64,000 nt of DNA, from contig CAVPIK010000014.1 in the NCBI GenBank assembly GCA_963704975.1, positions 1 to 64,000 on the forward strand, given 5' to 3'. Of the stretch, positions 38,067-47,843 are shown piece by piece. A program made the position numbers and the translations under genes. The notes under the pieces are model-generated. The model ran no database searches and was not told where the DNA came from. It saw only the letters and a program-made list of their open reading frames with translations. How positions within the stretch are numbered: the first letter of the stretch is position 1; each line of letters begins with the position of its first letter. The DNA is from JAGNDO01 sp963704975 (GTDB taxonomy: Bacteria > Chloroflexota > Anaerolineae > Caldilineales > Caldilineaceae).

Positions 38067-39283
38067 ATGGACACTCAACAAAAAACTGACAAGACCGACC
38101 AACGGCACAGCCCCCGCCAACAGCGGACCGGAGATGGTGGAGCGCCGCTATGCCCAGATTGTGGGCTGGGGCTTTCATGTGCCGGACAAGGTGATCACCA
38201 ACAAAGAGCTGGAGCAGATCGTCGACACCAACGACGAATGGATCCGCAGCCGCACGGGCATCGAGAAACGCCATGTGGCCGCCAATCCCAAGGAGACCAC
38301 GGCCTCTTTGGCCGTGCTGGCCGCCCGCAAGGCCCTGGAAGTGGCCGATGTGCCACCCAGCAAGGTGGACCTGATCATCTGTTCCACCAGTTCGCCCCAG
38401 CACGTCTTCCCCTCCACGGCCAGCATTGTGCAGGATGCCCTGGGGGCTATCAACGCCGGGGCCTTCGACCTCGAGCGCGGCCTGCTCTGGCTTTGTCTAT
38501 GCACTGGGCATGGCCCGGGGCCAGATCCTGGCCGGGGACGCGGAATATGTGCTGGTGATCGGCGCGGAGACCCTGAGCCGGCTGGTGGACTGGACCGACC
38601 GCAACACCTGCGTCCTCTTTGGCGACGGGGCCGGGGCGGTCTTGGTGGCGGCCAGCAATGTGCCCGGCGGCATCCTGGCCACGGAACTGGGCAGCGACGG
38701 CTCCGGCGCGGATCTGCTCACCCTGCCCGCGGGGGGCAGCGCCATGCCCGCCAGCCTGGAGACGGTCAGCAACGGCAGCCACTACATCAAGATGGACGGC
38801 AAGGCGGTCTTCCGCTTTGCCACCCGGGTGATGGCCGACGCCACCCGCAAGGTCTTGGAGCGGGCCGGCCTGACCGTGGAGGATGTGGATCTGATCATTC
38901 CCCACCAGGCCAACCAGCGCATCATCCAGAACAGTGTGCTCAAGCAGTTGCGCATCCCCGAAGAGAAGGTGGTGATCAACCTGCAAGAGTATGGCAACAC
39001 CAGCACGGCCAGCATCCCCATCGCCCTGTGCGAAGCCATCGAGCAGGGCCGGGTGAAGCCGGGCCAAAATCTGGTCTTTGTGGGCTTTGGGGCCGGGTTG
39101 ACCTGGGCGGCCTGTGCCATCCAGTGGAGCGTGCCCATCGGCAAGCAAGAAGAGGGCAGTTGGTGGCGAGGCTATCAACGCCAGGCCACCTATCAGGCCG
39201 CCGCGGCCCGCAGCATGTGGCGGCGGGCCGTGCGCCGGGTCTACAGCCAGGTGCTGCCCAGAGATAGCGAATTGGGCGAGTAG
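38067..39283 (+). CDS. fabH: Beta-ketoacyl-ACP synthase III, frameshifted
   Basis: An about 400-residue initiating condensing enzyme using acyl-CoA and malonyl-ACP. VGWGFHVPDKVITNKELE and DEWIRSRTGIEKRH open the fold. Cys is in SAACSGFVYALG, His in PHQANQRI and Asn in EYGNTSTASIP. A single-base gain near 38480 splits the cysteine loop across two frames. The start is uncertain: ATG 38067 lies in another frame and needs one more shift, whereas ATG 38134 gives the conserved part directly. About 45 extra C-terminal residues (from IGKQEEGSW) exceed typical FabH length. Confidence 0.85.
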
Positions 39284-39395
39284 AAAAGGCAAAAGGCAAA
39301 AGGCAAAGTGCAAAAGGCAAAAGTGGTTGGGAGTGACCTATCGGGTCAAGCCCAACCACTTTGCCTTGCCTTTTGCACTTTGCCTTTTGCCTTGC
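39284..39395. repeat. Heptamer inverted repeat (aaaaggc family)
   Basis: Four copies of aaaaggc or close variants on the left, their complements gccttttg on the right, and a shared inner arm agtggttggg/cccaaccact. It lies between convergent genes. Confidence 0.75.
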
Positions 39396-39397
39396 TT

Positions 39398-39823
39398 TTA
39401 CTTAAACTGCTCGGCCACATCTTCCCGCAGCAAATACCACAGCGCCAGCCCCCCGGTCGCCGTGCCGATGGGGATGTTGATCAGCCGCAGGATGGCCAGG
39501 GCCAGGGCCGCGGTGCGTCCCCAACTGCGCTCGGTCCACACCCCATAGCCCACCACCAGGTTGAGCAGGGCCAACCCCATCCACAAGAGAGAGAAGAGCC
39601 CGGTGAAGAGGGCACCAATCAGCGCACCGCTGTCCTCGGCCATGCCCACGATGACCAGAAGCAGGGTGGGGAAGGCGAAGAGCAGGGTGATGATCAGGAA
39701 GATCCCGGCCACGACGAAGTGGTAGCCGGCGATCAGGGTGGCACCATCCGCCCGCTGGCGGCGCGGCGCAAGGGGAGCCGGGGTTGAGGGGATTAGGGTC
39801 TGTTCAAGCATGGGTTCAGTCAT
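39398..39823 (-). CDS. Small four-helix membrane protein
   Basis: A 141-residue protein without a recognised family. After a Pro-rich, charged N-terminus of about 30 residues come helices near 40-62, 70-95, 100-112 and 118-136 (LALAILRLINIPIGTATGGLALWYLL). The last segment resembles a helical hairpin common in small Chloroflexota membrane proteins. GGAGG precedes ATG 39823. Confidence 0.6.
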   Translation of the reverse strand: MTEPMLEQTLIPSTPAPLAPRRQRADGATLIAGYHFVVAGIFLIITLLFAFPTLLLVIVGMAEDSGALIGALFTGLFSLLWMGLALLNLVVGYGVWTERSWGRTAALALAILRLINIPIGTATGGLALWYLLREDVAEQFK

Positions 39824-39981
39824 GGGAATGCCTCCAAGGTTGGCGTAGAAAGTCAGGTTGATTCGATGCAGACCAGTACGCCCAAGGTGGTTAATAAGTT
39901 GCAGCCATGCAAACAATAAGGGCTTCATCCGCATTCGTGGTGAAGCCCTTGGGTAGCTCGATTAGATTAGGGTGCGACCGG

Positions 39982-40530
39982 CTATTTCCAGATATACGTG
40001 CCCGGATTGTCCTGGGGAATCATGTCCAGGTTGGCAAAGGCGCTGCCTTTTTCGGCTTTGAGACCGGCATGGCTGGCGAGGGCTTTGAGCAACTCTGGGT
40101 TGAAGGCCAAATCCACCCGGTTGAGCACACCGGGCTGGGTGGGCGGGGTGTAGAAGAGGAAGACCTTCACATCATCCGCAGTGGGGTCGTTGCGCTTGAT
40201 CGTCAGATCCATGCGGTTGATATGCTTCCATTGCCATGTCCGCTTGGCCCCCCAAAAGCGTATGGGGTTGGTGACGGTCAGCGCTTCGTCGGTCAGGGTA
40301 TAGGTCTCGTTCATCTCCAGCAAGTTGCTGTAGATCATGAGCGCACCCCAGATCAAGAAGGTCCAGGCCATCGCTTCGATGAAGAAGGTTTCGGTCATGC
40401 CCATGTTGAAGGCCATGAGACCGGCGGCGGCCATGGCCACACCGGTGACCAGATTCTTTTTAGGGCCGCGAAAGACCAGGGCCGACGAGCTGGTGGATTC
40501 CGCTGGGCTTTGGGTTGTGGCTGTAGCCAT
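39982..40530 (-). CDS. Membrane protein with PH-like domain, unassigned
   Basis: A 182-residue protein. Two adjoining helices (residues about 28-70, LVTGVAMAAAGLMAFNMG and AMAWTFLIWGALMIYS) precede a soluble beta-rich domain (ETYTLTDEALTVTNPIRFWG, WQWKHINRMDLTIKRND) that has the look of bacterial PH domains. GGAGG precedes the ATG and a strong promoter lies upstream. Function is unknown. Confidence 0.6.
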   Translation of the reverse strand: MATATTQSPAESTSSSALVFRGPKKNLVTGVAMAAAGLMAFNMGMTETFFIEAMAWTFLIWGALMIYSNLLEMNETYTLTDEALTVTNPIRFWGAKRTWQWKHINRMDLTIKRNDPTADDVKVFLFYTPPTQPGVLNRVDLAFNPELLKALASHAGLKAEKGSAFANLDMIPQDNPGTYIWK

Positions 40531-40601
40531 GATTTCCTCCAGACACATACATGAGGATGAAGTTGTTGATAGGTGGGATTAGGGACACAAATCTTGTCAG
40601 A

Positions 40602-40630
40602 AGTATAGCGGCAATCAGGCCATTGTTCAA
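40602..40630 (-). promoter_or_regulatory. Promoter of the PH-like membrane protein gene
   Basis: Minus strand: TTGAAC (40625-40630), 17-base spacer, TATACT (40602-40607). Confidence 0.65.
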
Positions 40631-40647
40631 ATCCGCACAACCCGTGG

Positions 40648-42064
40648 CTAACTTTCCGGGTCGGTCAACAGCCGGTAGCCTCGCCCCCGCACGGTGGTGA
40701 TGAAGCGAGGATCGCTGGTGTTGGGTTCCACCTTTTGGCGCAGGCGGCTGATCAGCTTTTCGATGCGGGCATCGTCCACCGAATCCAGATAATCCTCGCC
40801 CCACACCGCGGTGACGATCTGGTATTTGTCCACGATTTTGTCTTCGTTTTCGTTGAGCAGCAGCATCAACTTGTATTCCAGCGCGGTGAGGGTCTCCACC
40901 GGCTTCCCCGTTGACCAGCACGGCCCCGCTGTCCAGATCCACGCGCAGTTGGGTGGCCTCCCCCTCTTCCACGCGGCCCTGGCGCTGGATGGCTTCGGCC
41001 AAGAGACGGCTGAACGGGCGCAGCTTGCCCTCCACCGAAAGCAGCAGATGGCGTTCTGCCAAGCGAGCCAACACCTGGGCTTCGGCCTGGAGTTGGGGCG
41101 CTGTCACGCCTCGGTTGTCCAGACGATAGAGACTCAGCAAGGCTTCGGTCTCGGTGGCCGTGCAGCCCTGCAAAATTTTGGCACATTCCCGTTGCAGGGT
41201 GTCATTGTGGCGCATCTCTTCGGTCAACCGGCGGTGGATGGCCCAATGGTCGTCCACCTCCTTGCCATCCGGGGCAGCTTCCTCGGCCTGGTTGCCCAAT
41301 TCATGCAATAGCAAACCCAGCAGCCCCTCCATCATGCCAGGGTGACCGCCGGTCCATTGGTGGATGAAGTGGACATCGCCCGGCGTCAACGTCAGGTTTT
41401 GCTCCTCTGCCCGGTGACGGGTGTTGCGCTCCACGTCTGACAGGGTGAGGGGGGCCAACTGCCAGCGCTGGTGGGCGAAGAGTTCGCAGAATTCGCTGCT
41501 GTGCAACCCGGATCGGCCCTGGGTCAGCGGACGGTTGGTGGCGGTGACATAGGCTAGGGAGTCTGGATTGCGGTCCTTTTTGGCCCGCAGGTTGAGAAAG
41601 ACGCGAGATTCGATGTTGGCGAAGGGTTCGTCGAATTCGTCGAACATCAGGATCAGCTTGGTGGTGTCCAAAACAGCCCGCAGCCCTCTGTTAAAACTGA
41701 GCGGCACCTGAAACTCGTTTTTGGGTTGCACCAAGGTTTGATACGCCTCTTGCAACGCTGGGATAGCGGCCACTTCTGCGTTGCTCTCTTGCAGACAGCG
41801 CAGCACCAGCTCGTAAAAGCCCTGGTCCGTCATCTCCAACATGCGGTTGCAGTCGATGTAGACCGGCAGAAAATCCCGGCTGGCTTCCCCCACTTCTTGG
41901 GTCCACACATCGGGCTGGGCCAACAAGCGCATGAGCGCAGACTTGCCGATGTTGCTGAACCCCAGCACCTCGACACATTTCATTTCGAATAAATAACCGA
42001 TCACCCGCTGCGCATCCGGGTGTCGCATATAACTGCCGTCAGACAAGCGCAAGGTGTTGGGCAT
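40648..42064 (-). CDS. AAA/STAND ATPase fused to an OmpR-type winged helix, frameshifted
   Basis: An about 472-residue regulator. Residues about 30-45 hold Walker A (GFSNIGKSALM); Walker B is LILMFDEFDEPF near 140. A helical region with VHFIHQWTGGHPGMMEGLLG, typical of AAA-type NTPases of the STAND group, follows. The C-terminal about 100 residues are a Trans_reg_C winged helix: LTALEYKLMLLLNENE, VWGEDYL and FITTVRGRGYRLL. One extra G near 40908 separates the parts. The order ATPase then DNA-binding domain is the reverse of SARP/LuxR-type regulators. It lies just after the GlmL-like gene on the same strand and may control that cluster. Confidence 0.72.
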
Positions 42065-42080
42065 GGTGGAACTCTCTTTC

Positions 42081-42192
42081 TGTTGCGTGTTGCGTGTTGC
42101 GTGTGCGTGAAACGTGAAGCGTGAAACGTGACTTGGTTGATACACACGTTTCACGCAACACGTTGCACGCAACACGTTTCACGTTTCACGTG
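42081..42192. repeat. Heptamer inverted repeat (gttgcgt and cgtgaaa families)
   Basis: Tandem gttgcgt and cgtgaaac units on the left, complements on the right (gtttcacg, gcaacac). It contains the stop codon of the GlmL-like gene. Confidence 0.7.
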
Positions 42193-43399
42193 TTTAGCAA
42201 ATCTCGCGCCAACACCTGAACCACGGCGTCGGTTTCGGTTTGGGCCAGGGCGGCGACGGCAGGGGCCAGGCGCAGACTGTCCAGCCAGGATGCCCTGGGC
42301 CGGGGCCAGATCTGTTGGGGCCATTCGCCGCACACCAGGGTCAGGGGCGGCCAACCGGCCAGGGCTTTGGGCTGAGCGCCGGGGTCTGTGTAGATCAGGC
42401 GGATCAGCGGCTCTGGGCCGGGCATGGGGCCAGGGGGCCGCTCTTCCCACACATGCAGCCACCACGTCGGGCCGCAATACAGCCCGTGCAGATGGGGCAG
42501 ATCCTGGGCCGCGGCCCACAGGCGCACCAGACGGGCAAAGCCCCAATCCACCCCCTCCACCGGGGCGGCACCGGTGACCCAGTGGGTGGCTAGCCGCTGC
42601 ATGGCGGGCAAGCCGCTGGCACAGGGAGCCGTGCAGACGGTGCAGGGCCTGGGCCGTGGCCGACAAGCGCAGGATCCCCGGCGCGGGGTGCAGATTTTCT
42701 ACGCCCATCATGCGCACCCGGCCACCGGCTTGGGCCAGCAAGGCCTCGGCCGCGGGCTCGGGCCGGGGCGCTGCCCGCATAGAGCAGGGTGGGCCGCTGG
42801 CTGGGGGGGACGGCTTCCAGCCCTCGGCCAATCAAATTGCACAGGGCCAGCACCGGCTCATGGGCGGCTGGGTCGGCCAGATCGTGGCCGCCGACAATCA
42901 ACAAGACCTGGGGCCGTTGGCGGGCCACGATCTCGGTGATCTGGGTGGGGTGGCTGTGGCGGGTCAAGCGGGTCTGGCCCAAAATTTGGGTCGGGCCGCT
43001 GCTGGCGGCCTGGGCGGCCAAATCCAGCCCTGCCGGGGTCAACCCGGCCAGCCAGAGCCGCAGCCGGGGCCGGGGAGAGACCAGAGCCGCCACCTGCCCC
43101 AAGGGCGGACGGCGCACGGGATCGGCGCTTTCCACCAAGGGCCGATCCTGGTCATCGTCCCACAGATCCCGGCCCAGGCGCTCGCCCAACCCCTGCACGG
43201 CCTGGCGGATCAGGCCAAACTCCCTGGCCTCCACGCCTTCTTGGGCCGCGATCCCCGGCCCCTCCGCCTCGTGCCACCCGGCCAGGCGATAGCCGCCATC
43301 AAAGAGATCGAGCAGCCCGACCCGGACCACTGCGCCGTCTGCGGTCTTGTCCACACTCTTCAATTCAGCACTGATGGCCAATAGGCCAGAATTAGACAT
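42186..43399 (-). CDS. GlmL/MutL-like protein, frameshifted
   Basis: An about 404-residue protein resembling glutamate mutase L (MutL), a family with an actin-like ATPase fold often found beside B12-dependent mutases. Similar features: LLAISAELKSVDK, LLDLFDGGYRLAGWHEAEG, QRPQVLLIVGGHDL, PTLLYAGSAPARAEAEALL, VRMMGVENLHPAPGIL and a C-terminal helical region. Two single-base gains (near 42762 and 42615) break it. No mutase is nearby; instead it sits among membrane proteins, so its role may be different. Start taken at ATG 43399; a TTG at 43411 is possible. The last residues (LLNT) are set by a repeat. Confidence 0.6.
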
Positions 43400-43420
43400 A
43401 AAGTTCAGCAAGCCTTTTTA

Positions 43421-43489
43421 TCCACGAATCTGCACGAATCGACACGAATCTGAATCTTAGATTCGTGAAGATTCGTGAAGATTCGTGGA
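43421..43489. repeat. Decamer inverted repeat (attcgtgaag family)
   Basis: Left copies of cacgaatct, right three copies of attcgtgaag, forming a long stem between two minus-strand genes. Confidence 0.7.
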
Positions 43490-44287
43490 TCAATTAAACA
43501 ACGACCCCCACACCCGATCCGCCCAGCGCCAGAGGCCGGTGTTTTCCAGGAAGATGAAGAGGCCATAAAACCAGGCGATCAACAGGCTGAAGCGGGCGAC
43601 CAGGAGGCGGGCAAAGATCACCCCGGCGGCCAGCCACAGCCCCCGTTGACCCAGCCAGATCCACAGCTTCACCAGCCCCCGCACCACGGCGGGGCCGACG
43701 GGGTAGCGGTCCACGTCCATGACCAGGGCCAGCAGCGCGCCCGTGGTGAGGAGGAGGACCAGCACGCCGGTCAGCAGATCCAGGGTGGCGCCGCCGCCGT
43801 CCGCTTGCCAGGCCACGGCCCGCGTGATCTGGGGCAAGAGGGTGCCTTGCCAAGCCCCGGCGATGCCCACGCCCACGGCCGCGCCCACAAGCAGGGCCAC
43901 GGGCAATACCCCCGCTCCCCGCACCAGCCGGGTGAAGGGGCGAGGCCGGGAAGGTCTGGCCGCCGGGTCGTCGTCCTGACCGTTGGCCAAGCGTTCGATG
44001 CCGGCCAACCACAGCAGGCCACCTAAAATCAGACCAACCCAGAGCGTCCAATCTGAGGCTTGGCCGGCGAGCAGGGGGGCAATCAGCCGAGGCAGCAGAA
44101 CCGCCTGCCAGGCCAGCACCGCGGCATAGCCCAACCCCGTGCCCACCAGCAGATATTGGGCCAATCGGGAGAGCCAATTTTCGCCCAAAATCAGGCTGAA
44201 GATGGCCAGCGAGACCGCCAAGCCGATCCACATGCCCGCAATCTGCCACAGACCGGGCAGTTCGCTGGCGCTCAAGGAGCCGATCAT
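43490..44287 (-). CDS. Multi-helix membrane protein of the GlmL-like cluster
   Basis: A 265-residue protein with seven to eight predicted membrane helices and a short charged cytoplasmic loop (NGQDDDPAARPSRPRPF). I recognise no family motif. Its start codon overlaps the stop of the preceding zinc-ribbon gene (ATGA at 44284-44287), so translation is coupled and the products probably act together. Confidence 0.65.
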   Translation of the reverse strand: MIGSLSASELPGLWQIAGMWIGLAVSLAIFSLILGENWLSRLAQYLLVGTGLGYAAVLAWQAVLLPRLIAPLLAGQASDWTLWVGLILGGLLWLAGIERLANGQDDDPAARPSRPRPFTRLVRGAGVLPVALLVGAAVGVGIAGAWQGTLLPQITRAVAWQADGGGATLDLLTGVLVLLLTTGALLALVMDVDRYPVGPAVVRGLVKLWIWLGQRGLWLAAGVIFARLLVARFSLLIAWFYGLFIFLENTGLWRWADRVWGSLFN

Positions 44288-45756
44288 AGGGGCTGCCCCC
44301 CGGTGTTGGCCCCACGTGGGCCCGAGTGGGCCACACGCGCCACCAGGCCCCGCACATTGCCCACCAAAATCAAGAGCAGGATGATCCACATGCCCCAATC
44401 TTGGGCCACGGCCTGCACCTGCAAACGGGTGGCCTGGTCGGCGGAGGGCGCATGGGCCAGCATCTGGCTGTAGTTGAAGGCCCCATCAAAGCCGCTGACC
44501 AAGCCGAGCAGTTGGCCGCTGTCCAAATAGGGGCGCAAAATGGGGTCGGCCCCGGCGCTGACCACGGCGATCACCGGGATGCCGTCCAGGGGCTGCACTT
44601 GCTCCAGCCATTCTTGCACATCTTCGGCCTGGGCCGCAAAGATCAGGGTCAGGGCCGGTCCCTGGGCTGGCCAAAATTGAGACGGTTTGCGCCGAGAGCC
44701 GGTCGCTTGAGCCGGGCAATTCGGCCTCGGTGACCGTGTTGGCCGCGTCCTGGCCCAGGAGGGGGAGCACGCTGGCCCCGCCGGGCAGAAAGCCGCCGTC
44801 GATCAGGACCCGTTGCGGACCGCTGGCGGGGAAGTAGATCCCGGCGCTGCGCCGCAGGTCCAGGGCCGCTTGATCGATCAGCCCCCGGGCCGTGGCCGGT
44901 CCGCCGGGCAGTTGGCTCACCACCACCAGTTGGGCGCGCCGGGTGAGCAGATGTTCGATCACCGGTTGGGCCAGCAGATCCATCTCCCCGGCCGTGGCGG
45001 GATCGTAGGCCCAGTTGATCAGCACGGGGCTGCCCGCGTCCAGTTTGTCGATGGCGGCGTGGGCGGCGGTCACCCCCGGCCACAGGTGAGGCCGCAGATC
45101 CGGGCTGGTGGCCAAGAGCAGCACGGGCAACCCCAGGGCCAGGCCGATGAGCAGGGCGATCCAGCCGGGGCGCTGAACCGGGGCCTGGGGTTGGCGTGGG
45201 GCAGAGATGGCATCCGCCAAGGCCATGCCGCTGCCGGCGAGGGTGCGCAACTGGCGTCGGGTTTGGCTGTCCAATCCAAGATCCGGTGAGTGTCCCCACG
45301 GGCGGCTGGGGGACGGCCAGGGGCAGCACAGAATCGGCCATCTCCGCCGGGTCCAACAGCCCTTGCAGCCCGGAGAAGAGACGCCGCTCGTCCGGGCGCG
45401 CCTCTGCGATGGGGGGCGTGGCCGCATCCGCATCGTCCATTTTTGGGTTTAGCCAGGGCTGGTCCGGGTCCGGTTCGGGGGCGGGTGGGAAGGCGGGTTC
45501 GGGGTCCGCTGCCCGGCTGCGCCCACGTCCAAAGCGATGGATGGCGGGCCGAGACGGCGCAGACAGCTCCCCCGCCTCCTCTATCTCTATCTCCCCCTCT
45601 ATCTCTTCGTTGGCGGGCGGGGCCGGGGGAACAAAAGAGGGCGCGGCCAGACTCGTCTGCCTCAACGTGATCGTGCAGGGTGACCCCGCACTCGTTGCAG
45701 AACTTGGACCCGCCTCGGTTGGGCGTCCCACAGTGGGGACAGGAGATGGTTGCCAT
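44284..45756 (-). CDS. Zinc-ribbon, linker and membrane-spanning protein, frameshifted
   Basis: An about 490-residue protein. Residues 1-28 form a zinc ribbon (CPHCGTPNRGGSKFCNECG). An acidic, Pro-rich linker of about 140 residues follows. One helix (WIALLIGLALGLPVLLLATS) leads to an outside alpha/beta domain with VLINWAYDPATAGEMDLL, RAQLVVVSQLPGG and GIPVIAVVSAGADPILRPYL, and a final helix (WGMWIILLLILVGNVRGLV). Three single-base gains (near 45668, 45282, 44655) interrupt it. Two-way coupling with the flanking membrane-protein genes suggests a membrane complex with a cytoplasmic zinc-binding head. Confidence 0.62.
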
Positions 45757-45757
45757 G

Positions 45758-46387
45758 CTATTTCTGGGTGTTAGATTTCAGGCTGTGGATAAGGGCGGCC
45801 AGGGCAGTGCCCAGCAGTACGCCCCGCAGCACGGCCATGATCGGCGTGCTGACCAGCCAATCGACAACCGGCCTCAAGGGTTCAAAAACGGTCTGGCCGG
45901 TCAAGGGGATTTGGGCCAGAATCACCAACAGCGCGCCGGTCAACATCCAGCCGCCGCCGCTTCGCCCAAAGCGCAACAGCCCATAGGCCGCCGCCGCCAT
46001 ATAAAAGGCCAACAATGCAAAAAGCGTGGCCTGGCCCGGCGCAATCACACTGGCAAAGACAAAGCTGACCATGGGGCTGGCCGTCCCCGCGGAGGCGGTC
46101 ACCCCCAGCAGAAAGACCGTGAGCAGCCCGGCCACCAGGGCCAAACTCATGGGCCACTCCGCCTCTCCCCGCTGGATGCGGCGCCCATGCACCCAGGCCA
46201 CATGGGCCACCCCCAACAACAGCGAAAAGGCCCCCAGGATCAGCACCCACGTATAGATCTGGGTGGTCACGGGCGGCAGAAACGTCCATTGGGCCGACCC
46301 CAGGCGGTCAGCCAGGATCAGCCCCACGGTGATCAGTACAATTGTCTGGCCCAAACGACGGGACCAGGCGGGCAGGGTTGCGAACAT
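45758..46387 (-). CDS. Six-helix membrane protein of the GlmL-like cluster
   Basis: A 209-residue protein with about six membrane helices (for example QTIVLITVGLILADRLG, IYTWVLILGAFSLLLGVAHV and QATLFALLAFYMAAAAYGLL). No known family. It ends one base before the zinc-ribbon gene starts. The gap upstream (46388-46495) holds no gene. Confidence 0.65.
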   Translation of the reverse strand: MFATLPAWSRRLGQTIVLITVGLILADRLGSAQWTFLPPVTTQIYTWVLILGAFSLLLGVAHVAWVHGRRIQRGEAEWPMSLALVAGLLTVFLLGVTASAGTASPMVSFVFASVIAPGQATLFALLAFYMAAAAYGLLRFGRSGGGWMLTGALLVILAQIPLTGQTVFEPLRPVVDWLVSTPIMAVLRGVLLGTALAALIHSLKSNTQK

Positions 46388-46495
46388 GGATTAGGACTCG
46401 AGAACAAAAATTAACCGCCGAGAGCGAGAGATTCACAGTGATTGCAGAGGAAACTGCTTTCCATTGCGGCATCGCTCCTCACGGTGGGGTTGTTT

Positions 46496-47137
46496 TTAGA
46501 AAAGAAGACCAACCAATAGCAGACCCAATGCCAGAAATAAACCCAAATATGCGGTCAAGGCGCCGGGGGGCGCGGCGGACGGGGTAGCCGACAGGTCAGG
46601 GGCTGGGTCAGGATTCACGGGGTTGCCCAGGCTTTCCCAGGGCAGCCAAGCCCATTGGTTCACCGCGCCGGTGGATCGGGCCGGGAAGATGGCCCACGCC
46701 AGACCCGGCGGCACCCGTTCGCCCTGGCCCACGGATCGGGCCACCGGGGTCGGGGTCACCCATTGGGCGGCCAAGTTGAGGGCGGCGGCATGGAGGGCCG
46801 GGTCCGGCCCGGTGAAGAGGGCCGGCGGCACCCGCTCTTGGACGGCTTGCGCCCGGCGGGCCGCGTCCCCCCCAGCCTGGGGGCGGATGCGCCGGGGGCG
46901 CTGCATGGCGGCCAGCAGCCACAGCCCGCCGTCTCCGCCAGCCAGCACGGCCGGGTTGGCCAGCCCGGTGCGCTCATCATCCAACCCAGCCAGGGCCGCC
47001 AGGGCGGGCAGGGCATCCAGACCGGTGCTGCCTGCGCCCAGCACAAGCAGGGGCACCCGTCCCGCCTCCAATTCCTGGGCCGCTTCCCGGCTCCAGGTGG
47101 ACAAAATGGTGTTGGCGTCACCGTGGACGCGGCTCAT
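46496..47137 (-). CDS. Tail-anchored hypothetical protein
   Basis: A 213-residue protein I do not recognise. The first about 170 residues look soluble (VPLLVLGAGSTGLDALPALAAL, QAVQERVPPALFTGPDPALH), followed by a Pro/Ala linker and a single C-terminal helix (LTAYLGLFLALGLLLVGLLF). The start overlaps the stop of the preceding gene. It is probably anchored with the soluble part inside, near the zinc-ribbon complex. Confidence 0.55.
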   Translation of the reverse strand: MSRVHGDANTILSTWSREAAQELEAGRVPLLVLGAGSTGLDALPALAALAGLDDERTGLANPAVLAGGDGGLWLLAAMQRPRRIRPQAGGDAARRAQAVQERVPPALFTGPDPALHAAALNLAAQWVTPTPVARSVGQGERVPPGLAWAIFPARSTGAVNQWAWLPWESLGNPVNPDPAPDLSATPSAAPPGALTAYLGLFLALGLLLVGLLF

Positions 47138-47445
47138 CGGGGATCGTCCTTTGGCTGGCTGCGGGCGGCTTCCAGGGCGGCCAGAATCTGCTCCGGTCCG
47201 TCGGGTTGACTGAGCAGATCGGCCCATGCCCCGGCCCCCCGGTCCCAGGCGGAGAAGCCCAGCAGCCCCACCACCGGGTCCACCAAGTGCATCATCTGCC
47301 CGGTCACAAAGGCCAGGGGGCGATGGCCGGCGGCAAAGAGCAGGACCGGTCCGGCCAGCTTGCGCCGGGCCAGAAAATTCGCCCAGGGCGGCAGGGTGGG
47401 AGAAGACTGTGGGTTGGCGGAGGGCGGTTTCGGTAGATTGCGCAT
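47134..47445 (-). CDS. Small hypothetical protein, first gene of the cluster
   Basis: A 103-residue protein of unknown function. It has a Pro-rich start and then a compact domain (GPVLLFAAGHRPLAFVTGQM, VDPVVGLLGFSAWDRGAGA). The hydrophobic stretches are too short for clear membrane helices. The ATG at 47445 is used; coupling (ATGA) to the next gene supports it being real. Confidence 0.5.
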   Translation of the reverse strand: MRNLPKPPSANPQSSPTLPPWANFLARRKLAGPVLLFAAGHRPLAFVTGQMMHLVDPVVGLLGFSAWDRGAGAWADLLSQPDGPEQILAALEAARSQPKDDPR

Positions 47446-47502
47446 GGGCTGAATTCTATCATAAAGCCGAGGATTTGCCACAGAGGTTCGGTCATGGTGC
47501 CT

Positions 47503-47653
47503 GGGCTTTGCAAAAGTCGCCAGTGCCCAGCAGGTCAGCGCAGGTTGAGTAGCCGCCGCCGAGTACTTGAATGGTCAGCGGAGATCTTGGCGGCGGCTAC
47601 TCAACCTGCGCTAGCTTCTTTAATGCAGCTACCCGGCGACTTTTGAAAAGCCC
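47503..47653. mobile_element. Non-autonomous palindromic element, copy B
   Basis: Core 24-bp terminal repeats (47537-47560 and 47589-47612) match those of copy A. Outside them is a second inverted pair (47503-47521 and 47635-47653, one mismatch) with gacttttgaaaagccc, shared with copy C. The inner 29-bp palindrome of copy A is missing. It occupies the 398-base gap before the DUF3048 gene; AT-rich sequence with a tatgatatact stretch at 47721-47731 follows. Confidence 0.8.
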
Positions 47654-47843
47654 TGTCATGGCGCAGGGCCGTTTGAGATCCTGTTTTGACTTTGCGCCCA
47701 CTGTCATCTTTCCCTTCACCTATGATATACTGCCTGCCAGACTTGGCTCTTCGTCTTTTGCGCCCCTGGAGGTCGACAAATCATCGAACAAGCCGTCAAC
47801 CAACCTTCATCTGACTTTTCATAAGAATGGAATGTTACACTCT

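Noticed and set aside
40618..40635. tRNA-like gttcaaatcc box
   Set aside because: No acceptor stem or other arms can be formed around it; it overlaps a good promoter.
42081..42192. CRISPR array
   Set aside because: The units are 7-8 bases with no unique spacers, and the two halves are inverted. The same holds for the other tandem loci.
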